64,000 bases of DNA from assembly GCA_031308135.1 (NCBI GenBank), contig JAHLJT010009436.1, positions 136,282,950-136,346,949 of the forward strand, in the 5' to 3' direction. The notes under the pieces were generated by a model. The model saw only the letters and a program-made list of their open reading frames with translations, ran no database searches and was not told where the DNA came from. The DNA comes from Acheta domesticus. Lineage: Eukaryota; Arthropoda; Insecta; Orthoptera; Gryllidae. Below, one piece after another: positions 23,886-35,499 of this stretch. The first letter of the stretch is position 1. Each line of letters starts with the position of its first letter. The position numbers were made by a program, and so were the translations under genes.

Positions 23886-26237
23886 GACGAATAGTACTTT
23901 ACACTATCAATACATTTTAATCACGTAAGGAGAATAAGTTTGATGCACACATCCTTTAATACTATTCACATTTAACTGATATTCCGTAAGGTAGTAATGC
24001 GTTTTTCAAATTGAAGCTTAGAATTTAATTAAATAACGATACTTAAGTTAAAAACAGTGAGATTTTTAATAATACAATAGCAAATAATGTAAAAAGCGTC
24101 TGTCTTCGTTTTACACCACCGTTTCCGCAATACTCGTTATACATTATCCGCAAACACCAACGATAATGATCTGTGAAGAACGTCAGACGCGAAAAGAAGG
24201 CGGAACTGCGGTGCCGCAGGCGACAAAGAAACGGGCGGAAAACGTTTTCTTGCTCCGCCCTGGAGATGTGGCATGAATGGTGAAGGTGGTTACTAATTGG
24301 CCGTAACCCACAAACGCAAAAAATAAATATCAACCATAAACATACCAGGTGACATCGAGTTGAAGCAACGTGTCAAAATACAATTGTTTTTAGACGTTTG
24401 ATTGAGAACGACTTGAAAACGTTTTGAAATTCAACTTTCTTGAATTATAAACTTAAAACAGAGATAAGTTCAACTGTATTTTAGCATAAAGTATTAACGT
24501 AATTAATAATATTCACTTCCGCCAATGTGGATGAATTTGTGGACTTCCGTTAATCTTCAGTCGGAATGGTGGTTGGAATTTTTGGAGTTCTTGGTAATGT
24601 GATCAATAAATATTATTGACTATACAATCTGAAATTTGCTTTCCAAAATGCTATTTGCTGCTGACATGTACTACTTAATATGCGTGGCTCTTTTGAGAAT
24701 TTTTCAGAAATGTGCATTTTTTTAAGTGTTCTTTATTGGAATCATTTTTTAAAATGTCCGAGTTTTGATGGTTTACATTTGATGATTCATATTCCAAGTT
24801 AAATGAACGATTTAATAAATCTAGTGTAGTATGTTAATATGACACGAGGACTCACACAAACAAAAGCTCCCAGCTCATTGCAATACCAACGTTACTAGTA
24901 ATAACATTGTAAGCATTATGCTTCTTTCCTTTAGTGATGAAAAAGGTGATGTGATAGTGATGAATTATCTTACACGATCACGGGCGGATCGGGAACACGC
25001 ATAAAATAAGCGTGCATGACGGACACGCACATGAACCTCACGCATCTCTACGAAACTCGTACATTGCACACGACTTCGAGAACAACGGTAAAGTGATGGG
25101 TGAGAAGACATTTGAAGACAAGTGTTGTAAAGAAGACAAAATCTCCAGAGGTTATTCAATAAAAGCGAATATCGGAACTTGCATTCAAGAAAATCAATCG
25201 ACTTCAGTGATAGAAAAGTTAATATAGACATAGGGAAAATAAGTTACAAATTTAAAATAAAATCTTTTACTCTTCTCTCCTCACTTCTCTCTATCTATTC
25301 ACTTTTTGAGGAATTGAAAAATAAATTTTTGAGGAATTGGAGACATTTTTGAAATCGGAAACTCAATAATCTCAATGAGCAACGCATGCGCATATTTGAT
25401 TTTTCTTCTTTTCAAATATCCATTGACTGTATAATTCTACTTTTGAAATATTCTTTACACAAGTTATAGCAGTCTCTAGTAGTTTAGACCTTTCCCCTCA
25501 AAGGAGGATAACTGCATTTTTATGTCTCTTGAGAGTAATGTTTTATTAAGGCATATCTCAAACGCACAGCATCCTAGTATCAATCGTTTTATTTATCACT
25601 TCTTTCACTCACTTGCTTTCAGCATATTCATAAAATATGTTACTATATGTACTGTGCGGTACGTAATGTTAATATATCGTAAATGTACAGTTAATGTACA
25701 GTAAATTAATGACCAATGTGGTTACTGGCTACCTGCCATTGCTTTTAAAATCAATCTCTAAAATCTCGCACACCTTACGTCAGATTTTACCAGCAACCGT
25801 AAAATCGGCCTAGTGCGTCTATCGTTGAAATCGACGGCGCCATCTTGGTTATAAAACTAATATACGGCGTTAAAAGCGTAATCATTAAAATGAAAAACGG
25901 CAAGTTTAATTCATAAAACTTATATTAGTATGTTCCGCATGTACAAAATGATTCGAAACGCATAAAGATCTTACTCTTCTTACTCAAGGTCCGTAATGTG
26001 AACAAACATCTCGCTGACAAAAGACAAGGGTTATACGAAGAAAAACTCTTTTAGACACTGTAAGAGACTTATAGTATTTTAATTAAATGAATGCTGGATT
26101 ACGCTTCTGCGCACCTCCATATTTATTATTACAGTGCTTCCTCTCACGAAATGAAATAAACGCTACACACAAAATTAATAGTGATTTTATTGTAGAATCA
26201 AAATCATTGATAAAATATTGAACCCTCAGTAGATTAC
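23886..26237. other. AT-rich non-coding DNA
   Basis: A small GC-balanced patch at 24170-24270 contains a CTGCGGTGCCGCAG stem. Otherwise nothing is recognised. Confidence 0.5.
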
Positions 26238-26345
26238 CATCTGAGATGGCTGAGAGGGCGTTAACTGATATCACTGCAGTGCCTCTGGCCGAGAGGTCCG
26301 ATAATCGTCCAGTTCGATTCTCGACTGTGGTATTTTTATGTTATC
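26238..26345 (+). mobile_element. tRNA-like SINE head or tRNA pseudogene
   Basis: GAGATGGCTGAGAGGGCG (A-box-like) and, about 65 bases later, AGTTCGATTCTCGACTG (B-box) resemble a class II tRNA such as tRNA-Ser or tRNA-Leu with a long variable arm. There is no clean acceptor stem and no clear body, so a SINE fragment or tRNA pseudogene is more likely than a working tRNA gene. Confidence 0.5.
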
Positions 26346-26582
26346 AAGAGAGCTGGATCGAATTCAACCGTTGACTGGAGGAGAAAACTAGCAGCCGGCT
26401 GCTCTGATCGGTAGTTTTTCACGGTTAACCGTGGTTTTCGTATATCAACATCAGGAGAATGCCAGAGTTCCCATAAATAAAATAAACGGGCCGTGGACCG
26501 CGCGCGCTCTTTCCTTCAGCTTTTTTTTCCTATCCTCGTCACTACTACTTACATGCACTACACTACCACAAATGTCGGGAGA
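26346..26582. other. Non-coding spacer
   Basis: Includes a small GC-rich spot (GGGCCGTGGACCGCGCGCGC, about 26488-26507). Nothing is recognised. Confidence 0.5.
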
Positions 26583-26760
26583 TCAGTCGAGAGCTTATAG
26601 GGTGCCGGCAGGGGTGGTGCTCCGCTGGGAGATACCTGGTTGAGGAAACCCCGCAGTCCGATTTGTAGGTTGGCACCAGACCTCGCCTCCAGAGAGTAAA
26701 GAACACCGCCACCCCCGTAGCACAAACACGAATTACGATTATGGAACTAATGACTGTAGT
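26583..26760. repeat. Interspersed repeat, copy A
   Basis: It shares order and wording with 35500-35690: GGGTGGTGCTCCGCTGGGAG against GGGCGATGCCCCGCTGGTGG, then GAACACCGCCACCCCCG against AAATACCGCCACTTCCCG, then a shared GA(G)ACTAAT(G/A)AC. Spacing is similar. It is an old interspersed repeat of unknown class. Confidence 0.5.
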
Positions 26761-27649
26761 AGTTGATGCGCCGGGAAGCACGAAATAATTAATCAATTTC
26801 ATTACATTCCTCCCACAAGACCTCTCCTTAGTTTTACCATTAATGGTTAAATTTATTTAATATATTAGAATCGTATCTGTTTAAACTTTCATTCACCCTC
26901 TTGCAATAATCGACCAATGGAATGAAGAAATGTAATTTGTTACGTGCAATTTTCACCAGCTGCAAAGCCATCTAATATTTCAGAAAAAGTTGAAAACTTG
27001 CTTTAGTAGATTCAGAATCTGCATTAACAAATATATGTTCTTTTGAACAATTTGACTCTCAATCCACAAAAAAACAAGGAAAAAGGACTATATAAATTAA
27101 TTTAATACCTTTCTTTAAAACATCAAACCTCTGATGAATTGTTTGTTATTTCTTGTTTAGTTTGAGATACTTTTGAGTATTTTGAAGCGTATTGGTCGGG
27201 AGATATCTAAAAACGTAAGTATTATACAGCTGTGTCAGAATAAATGCCTAACTTCTAGGACACTTAGAGGGATCTAAGATCATTTTTGCCATTGAGCATT
27301 TTATGGGCAATCTCATTGCAAAGTTCCATATGAAGCATTGTCCCCTGATTGATTGTCCCTTGTTTCAAAGGAACACAAAAGCTCTTTAGCTGCGCCAGAA
27401 CGTTTCCCTGCCAGACATCAGTGCACCGTTTATCTACCAGGCAATAGTTACCTTCCAATCAAATGTCCATGTGTAACTTTACTACATTAAATTTCTCACT
27501 ACATGTTCATTGGTAAACGTTATCATCTTTGCTCCCCTTCAAATCACAGAAGTTTGTAACATTTATTCTCAGAGACTCTGTACAACACGCGTTGGGATAA
27601 ATTTTGTACAACCTCCAGATTTTTTTTAAATTTACTCGTATCGCGGTTG
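26761..27649. other. AT-rich non-coding DNA
   Basis: No gene, RNA or repeat is recognised. Confidence 0.5.
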
Positions 27650-28085
27650 CAAAACGACACTCCCGCAGCAGCGGTTGCCAAGGCAGCCGCTTGGTCGAAC
27701 GCATCGGCGTCGGCGGAGGCGTGGCGTGGCGTGGCGTGCGGTCGCGCACGCAGGCGCTCTTCGCGGAAGCGGCGGCTGGCGGCAAGGCGTCGCGGGCGGT
27801 GCGCCCAGCGCCACGCGCCGCCGAGCGCCGCCCGCAGCTCGGCCGCCCGGCAGCCCGGCGGCGCCGCGACGCCCGGCCCTGCCCGGCCCGGCCCTGCCCG
27901 GCCCGGCCCGCTGCTCCGATTCCGCACGCCCGCTGCGCCGCCCGCGTCGCAACCGCCACCGCACACGCTGCTCCCGACCTTGTGCTCTGTGGCCTTGCTT
28001 TTTCCCACGGGCGGAACTTTCGCGAGGTGGCACGAAATCTGCGCCGCGTTTTAGCCCGAAGCTGCCGAGCCGGATCGCACTGAGG
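27650..28085. promoter_or_regulatory. CpG island with GCCCGGCCCT tandem repeat
   Basis: One of the strongest islands in the window. Positions 27871-27910 are a short tandem array of GCCCGGCCC(T/G). Five or more overlapping frames open on both strands (Arg/Ala/Pro-rich), the signature of GC composition rather than of a gene. An unrecognised exon cannot be excluded. Confidence 0.5.
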
Positions 28086-29399
28086 CGATTAAAAATTGTA
28101 CCTCGGCTCTCTGTGCGTCGAATTCGAGTTGTTGAAATATTAGTTGGTAGCAGTAAAGCTGTTCTTTTTTATTTGACACTATTTTTGAAGATAGAAAAAG
28201 CGAGATATTACTCTTCAATTTGGTAAATAATGGGGTCTAATATCTCCAAGGAACCAGAACGCTTTCTTTCAAGAGATGACTGTCGCCCTAACTGCGCCCG
28301 ATCATCGAGACGATTGCACTGGCTTTGTACGTTGGTCTACACTCTGTTGTAATTTACGCAGAAAAGTTTCTAGAATGTGTCGTTTTTCAATGATCTCAGT
28401 GGGAGACACTGGGGGGCCTACTTAAAAGATTCTGAGTTCTAATCTCGTCAATCGTCGTAGTCTATAAGTCCATTTTCGCGAGTTAGCATAAAATTTGCTC
28501 TAATTTAGCCTCTCATTCTCGATCAGAGTGTACTAGATGATTGAGGCATACCCTAACTCGATACTACATCTATCGTCTTGACGACCGTCTGGAGATTATA
28601 GAAGTTAAGTGTGTTCCAATTTTGGAAGCCCTGAAAGTTTTATTTCTGGAGTTGTCATTTAATTTGGGGCAAATTTATGCAGCTATAGTTCTATGCTCAC
28701 AGAATATCCCTCACGATTAAAGCATGCATCGCCTTTGTGTTAGATCATCTGTGCGTCGGTCTATGGTAATAAAAGGGCGAAATTTAAAGAAAATTGGAGT
28801 TTTTCTTTTTAGGAAAGATTTTCTTCTGAATGACAAAAAGTTAATACATTGCGACTTCGATTCAAAAACAATAAGACTGGAAGACAATAATAACTAATGG
28901 TTGGACTTAAGCGTTGTCTTAAGTTTTTTAAATATGAAATCATCGATAGATTTCAAAATAAAATACAATAATGGGACGCGGTATACTGTTGTAAATAATT
29001 TCTTAATAATGGATGGGGTCTATGACATTGTGTTGTTGTTTTGCATCTCGTGCTGTGTGCTAAATAATAATATTATTTCCTGACATACCCTTAAATGTAG
29101 AATCACATTTTCAACAACTGTTAAAAAATACATTTCCGTTTAGCACGTGTAAAATAAATATTTCTTCATCCCCTACGTGCGATATGCCTTTCTTTAAAAT
29201 ACTGTGTTTTTAACAGTTCATTGGTCCTCATCAACTGTTCATTTAAAAATCTTCTAACAAATGAAAAACACATTTCTCTCACTGAACGTCAGTACTGAAA
29301 TACATACTATTGCATGAGGGTAGCGCAACATATTTTCGTAATGTTCTACATACAAGATTATCCTGTTTGTTCCGTGGATTCGAAATAGCGATAAATCTA
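28086..29399. other. AT-rich non-coding DNA
   Basis: No recognisable feature. Confidence 0.5.
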
Positions 29400-29890
29400 A
29401 ATCTGCCTAACGGTCTGTTCTGCGGGTTGCGTCGCGCCTCGCCGCTCCTCCGCGCTGAGCCAGCTGCTCCTCTAGGCCTCGCTCGCTCCCCGCGTCCCAC
29501 GGACTTCAGGACAAACTTTCCCACCACCCCCATCCCATCCCATCCCCATCTCCACCTCCCGTCCCCCTTGCCGCAAAACTTGTCCCTCTTGCGTGGAATC
29601 GCGCGTCGCTACAGCGTCTTCCCACTTTTTCTCCGCATTTGGCGGGCGTCGTGTCGGATGCCGCCGCACCGCCCCGCGGCGGCGCCTCCACCGTCGCCGG
29701 CGCGACGCAGACAAACGCCGGTCGCGCGGCGCATCGATCAATAGAGGCGGCGGCCGACGCACCGCCCGCGGCGCCCGCGCGCCCACCGCCCCCTCGCCCA
29801 TCGCCCCCCTACCCCACCCCCTCCCGACCGTCGCTCGCCCCCCCTAGCGGTCCGCCGTTCGCCACCCACCCCGCCCGCTCCCCGCAATGA
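29400..29890. promoter_or_regulatory. CpG island
   Basis: A CpG-dense block with C-rich right half (CCCCCTCGCCCATCGCCCCC). Overlapping frames on both strands have no domain. It lies about 3.4 kb inside the inferred first intron of the MAP1-like gene, so an intronic enhancer or alternative promoter is possible. Confidence 0.45.
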
Positions 29891-30130
29891 AGAGGCGAAG
29901 CCTTGCAAGAATCGAAGCGGTAGTATCGGGAGAAAACGAGGGGATGAAGGAGAAAGAGAATGGTGCGAGAGGGGGAAAATAACGAAATAGAGGATGGATT
30001 TGAGATCAGTAGAAAAGGAAAAAGGAGAACCTTGATAGAGGAGACAAAGAGAGGGAATCAGAAAAAAAGAGGAGAGATAGAGGAAAGAGAGAGAAGACGA
30101 GAGAGAAAAAATGTAATAAAGTAGATCAGA
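29891..30130. repeat. Purine-rich (GA-rich) tract
   Basis: The plus strand is almost all A and G, with GAGAGA and AAAGAGAGGG motifs, immediately after a C-rich island edge. This is low-complexity sequence. Confidence 0.7.
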
Positions 30131-30692
30131 TAAGCAAATATGTCAAAGAAGATATGCCACAGCATTGATAAGAAAGAGAAAAATAGAAGCGCATTCTGTA
30201 TCAGAGAACTTTATCAGACAAATAGATTAACTGGCTAAATGTATCCCGTTTATTAATGGAAAGAAATAGTAATTAGCGATGATAATCGAAATTAGTATCA
30301 ATTTATAACTATTTATATTTTTGTTTCGACTAGTTTTATTTGTTAGTTGTTGACTCATGTTTTAATTGTGCTGTAAATTCTTAAAAATGTGAGTTATATT
30401 GATGATATATTTAAATATATATCTTTTCTGTTTATTGCTTTTCATCTTTAAGGATAAAAAATATAGTTTCTCTGCTATGTAACAATAATTAACTTTTAAT
30501 TTACTTCTAATCTCAGAAAATAATGAAATTATGTGATTTATGTAAAGAAAAAATGATTCCATCGTAAATCGATAACTGTAATAGTTTCCCAGAAAATTTC
30601 ATCGAACAAATTGAGCTACTAGATATTGAACAACTATGCAGTTAGCGCTCTTCCTGTCCTCCCGCTATGTCTAATGGTGTTGCTCCCCCTAG
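30131..30692. other. AT-rich non-coding DNA ending in a pyrimidine tract
   Basis: The last 45 bases are pyrimidine-enriched and end in CTCCCCCTAG at 30683-30692, a plausible 3' splice site for the next entry. Confidence 0.45.
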
Positions 30693-30969
30693 GTGCGACC
30701 CGGCAGCTCAGAATCTCAGTCGGAGGCCACGGATACTTGGTGCTGAGGGCGGTGGGGGAAGAGGAGGCAGTGACAATGTGTCTGGTAGACGCGTCAGCAG
30801 CAGTAGCAAGGGCAACTACAACGGGAGAGTTGGCGACATTGTTCGCAGTAACGAAAATTGCGACGTGAACAACGAAACGGTGTTTGGAAAAAGCGACAAG
30901 ACAGCATTGGTGACTACAAATTTCTTTGGCTTGTTTATTAATCCTTATAGACAAAGGTTCGTCGAATGA
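30693..30969 (+). CDS. Unrecognised candidate exon, weak
   Basis: A pyrimidine tract and CTAG acceptor precede a frame that stays open to a TGA at 30967-30969. The frame starts Arg/Gly-rich and continues as NYNGRVGDIVRSNENCDV and VFGKSDKTALVTTNFFGLF. The second half looks more codon-like than most frames in this window. I do not recognise a family. The minus strand is also open over the same stretch, which weakens the case, and no partner exon is seen. It could equally be part of an old transposon. Confidence 0.2.
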
Positions 30970-32084
30970 TTTCTCAGAGTTCTCACATGTCCTCTTTTTC
31001 GCATTACACCATTATCTCTTAGCATCCACGACATAATTTCTTCAATATGATCGATGATTGATTTCTAAATTAGATCCTAGCACTCTCAAGAGAAGAAAAT
31101 ACTACAAGTGCTTGCACAAGGGCAGCATTTGAAAAAAATACTTTTGTAAATTATTATGAATGACCAGTTACAATAGTATTTTTAGACACTAAGATTTTTC
31201 AAAGCGCAAATAAGAATTAATATTATAAAAGTATTATCAGAAGCAAATTTGAATAAAAACGAATCTGAGTGTCATATTCCGATAATTTGGGAAAGTTTCA
31301 AAGCATGTGAACTTTTCAAAAAAGTGACTTTTAGAAATTTTGGGAAATGGGTAATTTGGGGGGTTTTGCTTTCAAAAACTCTTATGAAACGTACAGAAAA
31401 ATGCAGGGACGTGTGAAATTTTAGAGACAATTTTTCTGAAAAGCTTTCAATTTTCTTACTTTTTTCAATACTATTGAGATGAGTGAGGCTCTCTTAAGGT
31501 GAATATTACGACATTGTTAACTTATGTGTTATTTATAACTATTACTTATAATCTTCTTCGTATTGACAGAAATCATTCATTTTAATACAATACATTTTGC
31601 CATACAAATGAAGAAACCACGACATTAGAGCATAGGACAACATAGGCAAATTGCACATAATTATTCTTCAATGGGTATGGGAGTCTAATTAACGAAAGAT
31701 ATTGTTGGTACCGATTTAAGAAGAAGAAGAATGATTTATAAAAGCAAAGTAGCAGGTATTCATGCATGAAGTAAAGACAGTTTGGTGCTATGATTCAAGC
31801 ATGCATATTATTTAAAATTTCAGTAATTAAACCATTACATCTCATGGGTTGTTGTCTATTATATCCATAGTTATTTCACTTGACACGTTCAAATGTTGGA
31901 AAAGCAACTAAAACTTAAGAGTATCCATGAGAGAAATATTTATTTTCCCACCTTTTCATGTGGTATTGTGTCAGCCTAACATCATATGAATTTGAATCCT
32001 AATCCTCTATAAACGTATAACTACCTGCGAGTTTGAGCACAATTCTATTATCTAGCATGCGTTAATTTGACATTCCGTTCAACA
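30970..32084. other. AT-rich non-coding DNA
   Basis: Positions about 31230-31480 carry words such as TTTTCAAAAAAGTGAC and CATATTCCGATAA that loosely recall the Helentron-like body. The match is too weak to call. Confidence 0.45.
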
Positions 32085-32360
32085 GCAGTGCCGGAGGGTC
32101 GCAAACACGGTATTGCAGGTTGAACTTTCGCGCCTGCGCAGAACGCTCCCGCTACGTGGCTCTCTTCACCCCCGAGAAATGCCGCAGCCAGGTGCACTTC
32201 CAGGACTTCTCAAGGTGCCTTTTGACATTGAAAGGCGCAAACGGTCGCGAGAAAGGACAGGTCAAGGACAACGGTAGTGCAGCGGGCGTTCACTTCTTTC
32301 GACACGTCATTTTTTTGCGCCGAGAGTTTATTATTGAGCCGCCGGCATATTCGACCCAGT
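32085..32360. promoter_or_regulatory. GC-balanced block with an NRF-1-like site
   Basis: GCGCCTGCGCAG at 32130-32141 resembles the palindromic NRF-1/Ewg motif. It lies about 700 bases downstream of the MAP1 exon donor, inside the inferred first intron. A regulatory role is inference; an 80-codon plus-strand frame over it has no domain. Confidence 0.35.
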
Positions 32361-32559
32361 AAGCGGTTCTAAAACATGCTGTAGACTGATGCTTCCTGTA
32401 AGAGACACTACGTGAGTACGTCATTAGATACGATAGACATGTAGCACATACACGTTGTCTGTCTGGGACGCACGAAGGATCTAACTACGCGAATTACCAA
32501 AGGAAAGGGACGGTGATGAACTAAGAGAGCGAGACGCAACCTGTAATGAAGGGAGGAGG

Positions 32560-33500
32560 CACGTATCGCGAAGAGCATGCTATTGCGTCGTAGGAGATTC
32601 CACAGCGGTGGCGCCTGGCGGGCAGGGGGTGAGTCGCAGGCGGTCACTTCGAGAGGATTCGATTGGGGAGCGTGGCATCGAGATGGCGGTGGCGCCGCTG
32701 CGCCGGCGGCCGCGTGCGCGCGCCGCGCGGGGCCGGCGCGAGGGGCGTGGCGGGGCTGCGTGCCGGCCGGCCGGCGGCGGCAGGTCCTCCTCCTACGCGC
32801 GACCTACCTTTGGCGACGCGCTGCAGGATGATGTCGCGGTGCTCGGGGGAGTGCGGCTCGCCGATGACGATGAGCAGGTAGCAGCCGGAGAGCGGGCTGG
32901 GGGGCGGCGGCGGGCCGCCGGCCGAGCCCTGTCGCTCTGCGGGCGACATGGGCCCGGCGGCCCGGGTGCTCTCCTCCATCAAGCCTGCGACGGAGGCGGC
33001 GGCTTCGGCGGCGCGGGCGTCGTGCTGTTACAGCGGAGCTGGCAGCGGAGGGCGGCACAGGCTGAGCGACGACGTCGGCTGCGACTGCGGCGACTGTCTC
33101 TCGTGTGGGTGTGTCGGCTGGCGCGAGTGTCTGTGTGTGTGTGCTCTGTGTGTGTGGATGGGATGGTCGGAGAGGGACCGACTGCTGCAGCGGCTCTGAT
33201 GAGTAGGCGAGGCGCGAGGGAGAGCCCTGACGCTCGGCGTTCACTGGCGACGGCGGGCGAATGTGCGGTGGGGCCGGCGCGGCGCTGCCTGGCGCCCCCC
33301 TCCCGCCCCGCCGGCCCCCCACCACGCCGCGCCGTCAGCTGGGCCGCCCCCGCCCCGCCGGAAGCACTGCGCAAGTCGGCGCCGGCCGGCGCGCCGGGCC
33401 CGGCCCCGGCCCCGCGCGGCGCAGCGACGCAGCCCGGCCACGCCGCGCACCGCCAGGCCCGGGGATCGAGCTCCGCCCGCCAGCCAACGCCACATGAATT
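32560..33500 (-). promoter_or_regulatory. futsch: CpG-island promoter of the MAP1-like gene
   Basis: This is the longest CpG island of the window and contains the MAP1 start codon. On the minus strand the probable 5' UTR (about 33245 to 32980) has CA-rich microsatellite pieces and CAG/CCG triplets. A GCCAGTGA motif at 33247-33240 resembles an arthropod initiator. No TATA box is seen, as usual for island promoters. The exact start site cannot be read from sequence. Confidence 0.6.
32808..32979 (-). CDS. futsch: First coding exon of a MAP1-family protein (futsch-like)
   Basis: MAP1 proteins bind and stabilise microtubules in axons and dendrites; the fly member Futsch shapes neuromuscular synapses and axon growth. 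The exon encodes 57 residues plus one base. Residues 1-32 are low-complexity (MEESTRAAG..., then GGPPPPPSPLSG). Residues 33 onward read CYLLIVIGEPHSPEH and then RDIILQRVAK|G. This matches the conserved MAP1 N-terminal block, which in vertebrate MAP1B begins FYLLVVVGE and continues ...EH...I...G. The start is the first ATG of the frame (32979-32977), after a frame that is non-ATG upstream. The exon ends AAAG|GTAGGT, a strong donor giving a phase-1 intron at the conserved glycine. No second exon (expected to resume near a SWD motif) is recognisable in the 32.8 kb to the left. The family call rests on about 25 residues plus the proline leader. Confidence 0.78.
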
Positions 33501-34169
33501 ATGGATTCTCCCTTACTTAACGACTTACAGCACAACCTGATGCATATTTTTATTATTTTCTCTCGGAAAAATCCACGAAATTGGTGTTCGTTTCTACCGC
33601 TGCCTGTTGATACTTCAATCACTCTCATTTCATTCGGATATGCTACGAATAATACCTGAAAGTCATGTCGTATTATCTAGCATTTGAACTAATGGCGTCT
33701 TTCTCCTTTACTTCTCAAAGACAGAACACACGTATGGTATGGAGAACATTGTGTTGGTTGACTTCTTTATACTCAGTTTCCATAAATAATTTTATTACTA
33801 CAGACATTATTGTACTATAAGCAAAGCTCTTGCAAAGTCGACGACCACAGCGGTCAAATAATTGTTTCTACATGTGATGTCTATTTCAAATCACAAAACG
33901 TTGTCTATAAAATTGGAAAAAGCTCTTTGAATTTATTAGGGTTATTAACTTTCAACGTTGTCATTCAATAATTATCATTTATTTTTGGAAATAGATCACA
34001 TTTCATAAGATTACATTTAGAAGAGGTATAAAAAATATCTATATTTACATTTTATTTGTTTGACAACTCCTGAGAAATGCTCAGAACGATAGTATTTCAA
34101 TCCCCCGGTGTTTGTATGATCGCACATTACTGACGAAACTCTCCTAAGCAGCGTGATGTTGCACGAAAT
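33501..34169. other. AT-rich upstream DNA
   Basis: Lies upstream of the MAP1 promoter. Nothing is recognised. Confidence 0.5.
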
Positions 34170-34485
34170 TCGAAAAGCGCGCCACACGGTTGCCGGCCGA
34201 CTCGCGTAGTGCCTGCTTCCGGGGGCTGGCCCGGCGGTGCCCCTCCCCTGCGCGCGCCGACCTCCCCTTCGCGCACCCCCGCCGCCACCCCCGCCGCTCC
34301 CGCCGGCCGCGCCGCCCCCGCCGCCGCCGCCAGTATTGAACTGGGGCTCCGGGAGCGCCGCCGCGCGCCCGCCGCCCCGCCCGCCCGGCGGGCGAGCGGC
34401 GAGCGGCCCAGCGGGGCGGCGAGGGCGGAGGCGAGGCGATGCAGGCGAGGGCGGAGGCGGGGCAGGTGTGCAAATTGCGCCAATT
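34170..34485. promoter_or_regulatory. CpG island upstream of the MAP1-like gene
   Basis: A CpG-dense block about 1 kb upstream of the inferred MAP1 start. Its right edge carries GCAAATTGCGCCAATTAGTAGG (homeodomain-type ATTA core, C/EBP-like TTGCGCCAA). It may be a proximal enhancer or a second promoter. The frames on both strands have no domain. Confidence 0.45.
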
Positions 34486-35264
34486 AGTAGGTGTTAACAA
34501 GTTTTAAGACCTTGTCCTTTGCAGATTGTGCGGCAGACGTCTGCGAGGGCGGTGCCGGCGTGGGCCTCGTGATGTCCCCCGCACGGTGCTCGGGCATTGC
34601 CTTGCGCGCCCTCGTGTTCGTTGCTGTCGTTTCATTCCCTTCAACCCCAGTACCTTTCGCTGGACCAATTTATCCTTTGCCGCTTATCAAACCTCCTCCC
34701 TTCTATCTTCCTTACATCGATTGTCCATTCCGTTTATTGTGGACGTCTGCCGTCCCTGCTGTCTCTCCTATGGCAGTTCTTTCTTATGTCTGATGACCCT
34801 TGACAGACCCTGATTATTTAAGGCTCTTTTAGGGTTCATCTTTTCTGCATTTTGTATCTCTCTATTCTTTCTTTTGGCCCTTGTGGTCCCTACCACTTCT
34901 ACTCTTGCCATTGTTGTAATCTCGCAACCTCTGAGCTCACTGACAACATTTTACAATACAAATTCACCCATTTTGCTTTACTCCATCTGAGATGGCTCGT
35001 GGCACCCCCTGTTGGCACTGCAACATCGATGACCGGATGGTCCGTAGGTTGAGTAACAATGGTAAAGGATTTTCGACACTATCTACGTAGCTAGGTGGAA
35101 TGCAGCCGCTGTGTCTAGAAAGGCTGGCTGCACTGATCTGTAGTTTTCTTTGATTTCTTCGGTCGATACAATACTACGTGCATGCCGGAGCAATATCTTT
35201 GCAAAAGGGATACAGGGCGCGATCTTTCCTTCCTTAACTTTTCTCCTTGCTTCCCCTCTGCTCC
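34486..35264. other. Mixed-composition non-coding DNA
   Basis: Pyrimidine-rich on the plus strand from 34610 to 34980. A TTTGCAG acceptor-like site at about 34517-34523 precedes an open frame without a domain. I do not call an exon. Confidence 0.45.
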
Positions 35265-35456
35265 AACCCCTCTCTCTCTTTCTCTCTCCTCCTCTCTCTC
35301 TTTATCTCTCTCCTCCTCTCTCTTTCTCTCTCCTCCTCTCTCTCTTTCTCTCTCCCCTCTCTCTCCCCCTCCTCTCCCTCTCTCAAACTCCCCCTCTCTC
35401 TCTCTCTTGCTCACTCTCTCACTCACTCTCAAACACACACACACACAGACACACAC
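35265..35456. repeat. Compound (CT)n / (CA)n microsatellite
   Basis: About 165 bases of CT-rich repeats with CTCCTCTCTCTCTTT periodicity, followed by (CA)n at 35430-35455. The long Leu/Ser frames reading through it are repeat artefacts. Confidence 0.9.
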
Positions 35457-35499
35457 TACATCCTCTACCCTAACGCACCTGCCGGGGGTCCATATGGAA

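Noticed and set aside
27544..28226. Several long overlapping frames in the 27.6-28.1 kb island
   Set aside because: Open on both strands in several frames; this is a consequence of GC content.
1..32807. Second exon of the MAP1-like gene
   Set aside because: I looked for a minus-strand segment resuming near SWD and the following conserved region and found none; a short or divergent exon could have been missed.
32608..33540. 310-codon plus-strand frame across the MAP1 island
   Set aside because: It is the antisense shadow of the MAP1 exon and its GC-rich 5' region, Arg/Ala-rich with no domain.
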